Assembly: GCA_016928395.1 (NCBI GenBank)
Contig: JAFGKV010000185.1
Span: 1-17,594, forward strand
Reading direction: 5' to 3'
Origin: Candidatus Fermentibacterota bacterium
Lineage (GTDB): Bacteria; JAFGKV01
DNA: 17,594 nucleotides
Shown one piece after another: positions 15,976-17,594 of the stretch (within the stretch, counting starts at the first letter, position 1; each line of letters starts with the position of its first letter). The position numbers were made by a program, and so were the translations under genes. The notes under the pieces are model-generated. The model was not told the DNA's origin and searched no databases. It saw only the letters and a list, made by a program, of their open reading frames with translations.

Positions 15976-16189
15976 TGAGAGCCTCCAGAGGCAAGACAGG
16001 CATGAACCCAAGCCCCGGCCGCGTCCTTCGGGAAAGAACGGTGTCCAGCCGATTCCGCCGCTGCAACCAAGGGCCTGCCCGGTGACCCTGGGGACTGTCG
16101 GAGACGGATAGGCGATTGTCTGCGCGTGAGCGTGGGTGCGTCGGTGCCACAAGACCGTTTGACCCGCGCATGTGCACCATGAGGCAATC

Positions 16190-16218
16190 AAGGTAGCAGA
16201 GAGAGCCGCTTTCGTCCA
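16190..16218 (-). promoter_or_regulatory. Weak candidate sigma-70-like promoter for the lipoprotein operon
   Basis: On the minus strand, TGGACG (16218-16213) is followed after 17 bases by TACCTT (16195-16190). Four of six -35 bases and three of six -10 bases match consensus. It would give a leader of roughly 200 nt before the start at 15975. The match could be chance. Confidence 0.28.
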
Positions 16219-16377
16219 CAGTCTGAAAGGATGGGGAAGAACAGCATCGAGTGGCGCGGTGAGAAGGTGGAGATGGATCGGGTGATGGCCTCCCCTCACA
16301 CCTGTTGGTGCCCGAGGCTGCCTCGACCCCTGCGCCGGCCTGACGGTGATAGCCGATACTCTTATGACCCACAGGTA

Positions 16378-16406
16378 TTGACACTGCCTGCTCTCGGTCG
16401 TATCTT
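16378..16406 (+). promoter_or_regulatory. Sigma-70-like promoter reading toward the sulfatase-fold gene
   Basis: TTGACA (16378-16383), a spacer of exactly 17 bases, and TATCTT (16401-16406). The -35 box is perfect and the -10 box matches four of six. The expected start is near 16413. That leaves ~370 nt before the sulfatase ATG at 16783, or ~90 nt before a possible GTG start at 16501. Confidence 0.55.
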
Positions 16407-16515
16407 GCTATCCCCAAAGGCCTGTCTCGTCTTAGGTGGGAGAATTCCCGTGATGCGGGGGCTCTCACTCCGCTGTCGATTTCTCCCCGGATGGAGGTTC
16501 GTGTGGCTCTTGTGT

Positions 16516-16552
16516 GTTCGGCACGGCCAGAGCATGCCGAGCAGTGCCGAAC
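16516..16552. repeat. Inverted repeat with clustered TGCCGA copies
   Basis: GTTCGGCAC (16516-16524) pairs with GTGCCGAAC (16544-16552) around 19 bases. TGCCGA recurs at 16535, 16546 and 16561, and ACGGCCAG at 16523 and 16551. The transcript from the upstream promoter could fold here. No known riboswitch pattern is recognised. Confidence 0.35.
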
Positions 16553-16782
16553 GGCCAGCGTGCCGAAATGGCCTTGTCAGACAGGAGCATTGCTTGAGTG
16601 CGAGGGCCCTTAGACGCCACGCGGCGCTACTCACCGCATTGTCGACGGAAGGTCGCCGCGTGCGGCTTCTCGCTGAAACCACTGCGCTGCGCGTCTTCCA
16701 CACGGCCCGTGCCCAGGAGAACCGGGCTCGTGCTCATGGGCCGCGCACGCCGTCGATCCGATTCGTCGGGTGGGGCTCTCCC

Positions 16783-17594
16783 ATGAAATGCTACTTCATC
16801 ACAGTCTTGGTCGTTCTCTCAGCCGCGTTTCAGGGATGCGGCCCGGTAGCGCCGGACATCGTGCTCGTAGTGATGGACACTGTACGCCCGGATCATCTCT
16901 CCTGCTACGGCTACGAGCGAGACACCTCTCCCAATCTCTCGGCGCTCGCTGAGTCATCCGCCGTCTGGACGAACGCCTATTCGACCAGCTGTTGGACTGC
17001 GCCGGCTCATGCGTCAATGTTCACCGGTCTGTATCCGGTGGCGCATCGATGCACACAGGAAAACCCGGATCTCCAGCCGGCATTGGTGTCCCTGGCGGAG
17101 ATCCTGTCCGATCACGGGTATGTCACCATCGGCATAACAGAGAACGGGGTGCTTCACCGAGAGAGCAACTTCTCCCAAGGGTTTGATGAGTACTACGAGA
17201 CATGGGTGGAGAATACTGTCGGAAGTGATGAAGAGACTACTCTTGGCTTGTTCTCCGAAGCCCTCGGCAGGCGGGTAGGGAAGCAGCCCATGTTCATCTT
17301 CATCAATCTCATCGCCGCGCATGTCCCCTATGAGCCTCCACAACGCTTCCTCACGCGTCTGGATTCGGGATCCCGTCAGCCTCGCTGTTCGGGCGAAGTC
17401 TGGAAGGATCTTCTCCTCGGCCGGGTGAGTCTTTCCCACGAGGAGGTCGCCTGCATCGAAGCGCACTACGACGCGGAGATCATGTTCGTGGACCATGTCG
17501 TGGGGAGAATGGTTGGAGAGCTCAAGAGCCGGGGGCGGTGGGAGAACACCGTGTTCGTCGCAACATCGGACCATGGTGAGAATCTCGGGGATCA
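16783..17594 (+). CDS. Lipoprotein sulfatase-fold hydrolase (alkaline phosphatase superfamily), 3'-incomplete
   Basis: 270 residues are in the window and the frame runs off the right end. The ATG at 16783-16785 gives a lipoprotein signal peptide MKCYFITVLVVLSAAFQGC (lipid Cys19), which supports this start although the ribosome site is weak (GGGG about 8 nt upstream). The sulfatase core follows: VLVVMDTVRPDHLSCYGY with metal ligand Asp32, the nucleophile segment WTAPAHASMFTGLYP, then AAHVPYEPP, and TSDHGENLGD with metal ligands Asp263 and His264. At the C/S-x-P-x-R position stands Thr72-Ala-Pro-Ala-His76, so formylglycine cannot form and the Arg is His. Thr is the nucleophile in phosphoethanolamine and lipoteichoic acid transferases of the same fold, so this may be a phosphotransferase or phosphodiesterase instead of a sulfatase. 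It is divergent from the lipoprotein operon. Confidence 0.85.
   Translation, partial: MKCYFITVLVVLSAAFQGCGPVAPDIVLVVMDTVRPDHLSCYGYERDTSPNLSALAESSAVWTNAYSTSCWTAPAHASMFTGLYPVAHRCTQENPDLQPALVSLAEILSDHGYVTIGITENGVLHRESNFSQGFDEYYETWVENTVGSDEETTLGLFSEALGRRVGKQPMFIFINLIAAHVPYEPPQRFLTRLDSGSRQPRCSGEVWKDLLLGRVSLSHEEVACIEAHYDAEIMFVDHVVGRMVGELKSRGRWENTVFVATSDHGENLGD

Larger units (their letters stand above)
15976..16782. other. Divergent intergenic region
   Basis: About 800 bp between the minus-strand lipoprotein operon and the plus-strand sulfatase-fold gene. It holds candidate promoters in both directions, an inverted repeat near 16516-16552, and an open frame continuous with the sulfatase gene from 16501. 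I see no tRNA, rRNA or insertion sequence in it. Confidence 0.5.

Noticed and set aside
15976-16299. N-terminal extension of the SGNH lipoprotein to an ATG at 16299
   Set aside because: The lipoprotein signal peptide and a good GGAGG site mark the start at 15975. The extension would bury the signal peptide and has no family similarity.

Overview
The window reads like a chromosomal segment of a GC-rich, probably anaerobic Gram-negative-type bacterium. This rests on three things: a soluble heterodisulfide reductase-type electron-transfer operon, several large secreted or lipid-anchored proteins with lipoboxes and Ig/FN3/propeller modules, and GC-rich codon use. A C-terminal module of the first gene, ending in a SNRVGEFDY-like motif, is one I associate from memory with secreted proteins of the FCB/Eisenbacteria-like candidate phyla. 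That taxonomic hint is inference only. Almost everything is on the minus strand; only the last, incomplete gene is on the plus strand.

Layout from left to right: 1-223 is repeat-rich intergenic DNA (a pair of oppositely oriented REP-like hairpins and a hexanucleotide microsatellite). 224-1612 (minus) is a secreted seven-repeat beta-propeller protein split by one in-frame TGA. 1723-8838 (minus) is one operon, transcribed hdrC-hdrB-hdrA-[four-helix-bundle gene]-mvhD-(Fe-S protein)-(Fe-S protein)-FAD/NAD protein. It matches the FlxABCD-HdrABC type of NADH dehydrogenase/heterodisulfide reductase. 8839-9520 is a 5' region with an ATAGGA palindrome (candidate operator) and a perfect 15-bp hairpin. 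9521-15975 (minus) is a two-gene operon of giant lipoproteins, overlapping by ATGA: the first has Ig-like modules plus a C-terminal SGNH-hydrolase domain, the second has FN3/Ig modules plus a C-terminal YncE-like propeller. 15976-16782 is a divergent intergenic region with a good sigma-70-like promoter on the plus strand. From 16783 to the window end is the start of a lipoprotein sulfatase-fold hydrolase with Thr at the nucleophile position.

How the operon would work: the FAD/NAD protein takes electrons from NAD(P)H, the two dicluster ferredoxin-type proteins and MvhD relay them to the FAD of HdrA, and HdrA can split them between a low-potential acceptor such as ferredoxin and the disulfide-reducing HdrB/HdrC arm. 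This is established for related complexes and inferred here. No hydrogenase or formate dehydrogenase gene is in the window, which fits NAD(P)H as the donor.

The most unusual structure is between hdrA and mvhD. There a gene of the four-helix-bundle (23S rRNA intervening-sequence protein-like) family sits in a cassette of about 525 bp. The cassette is bracketed by inverted arrays of an AGGGTTC-type heptamer, each beginning with GGGCAC. It looks like a small mobile cassette that landed between two co-translated genes, with its own ribosome site in the repeat and its stop codon inside mvhD. A 14-base sequence matching the repeat at 13 positions occurs alone at 9051-9064, upstream of the same operon.
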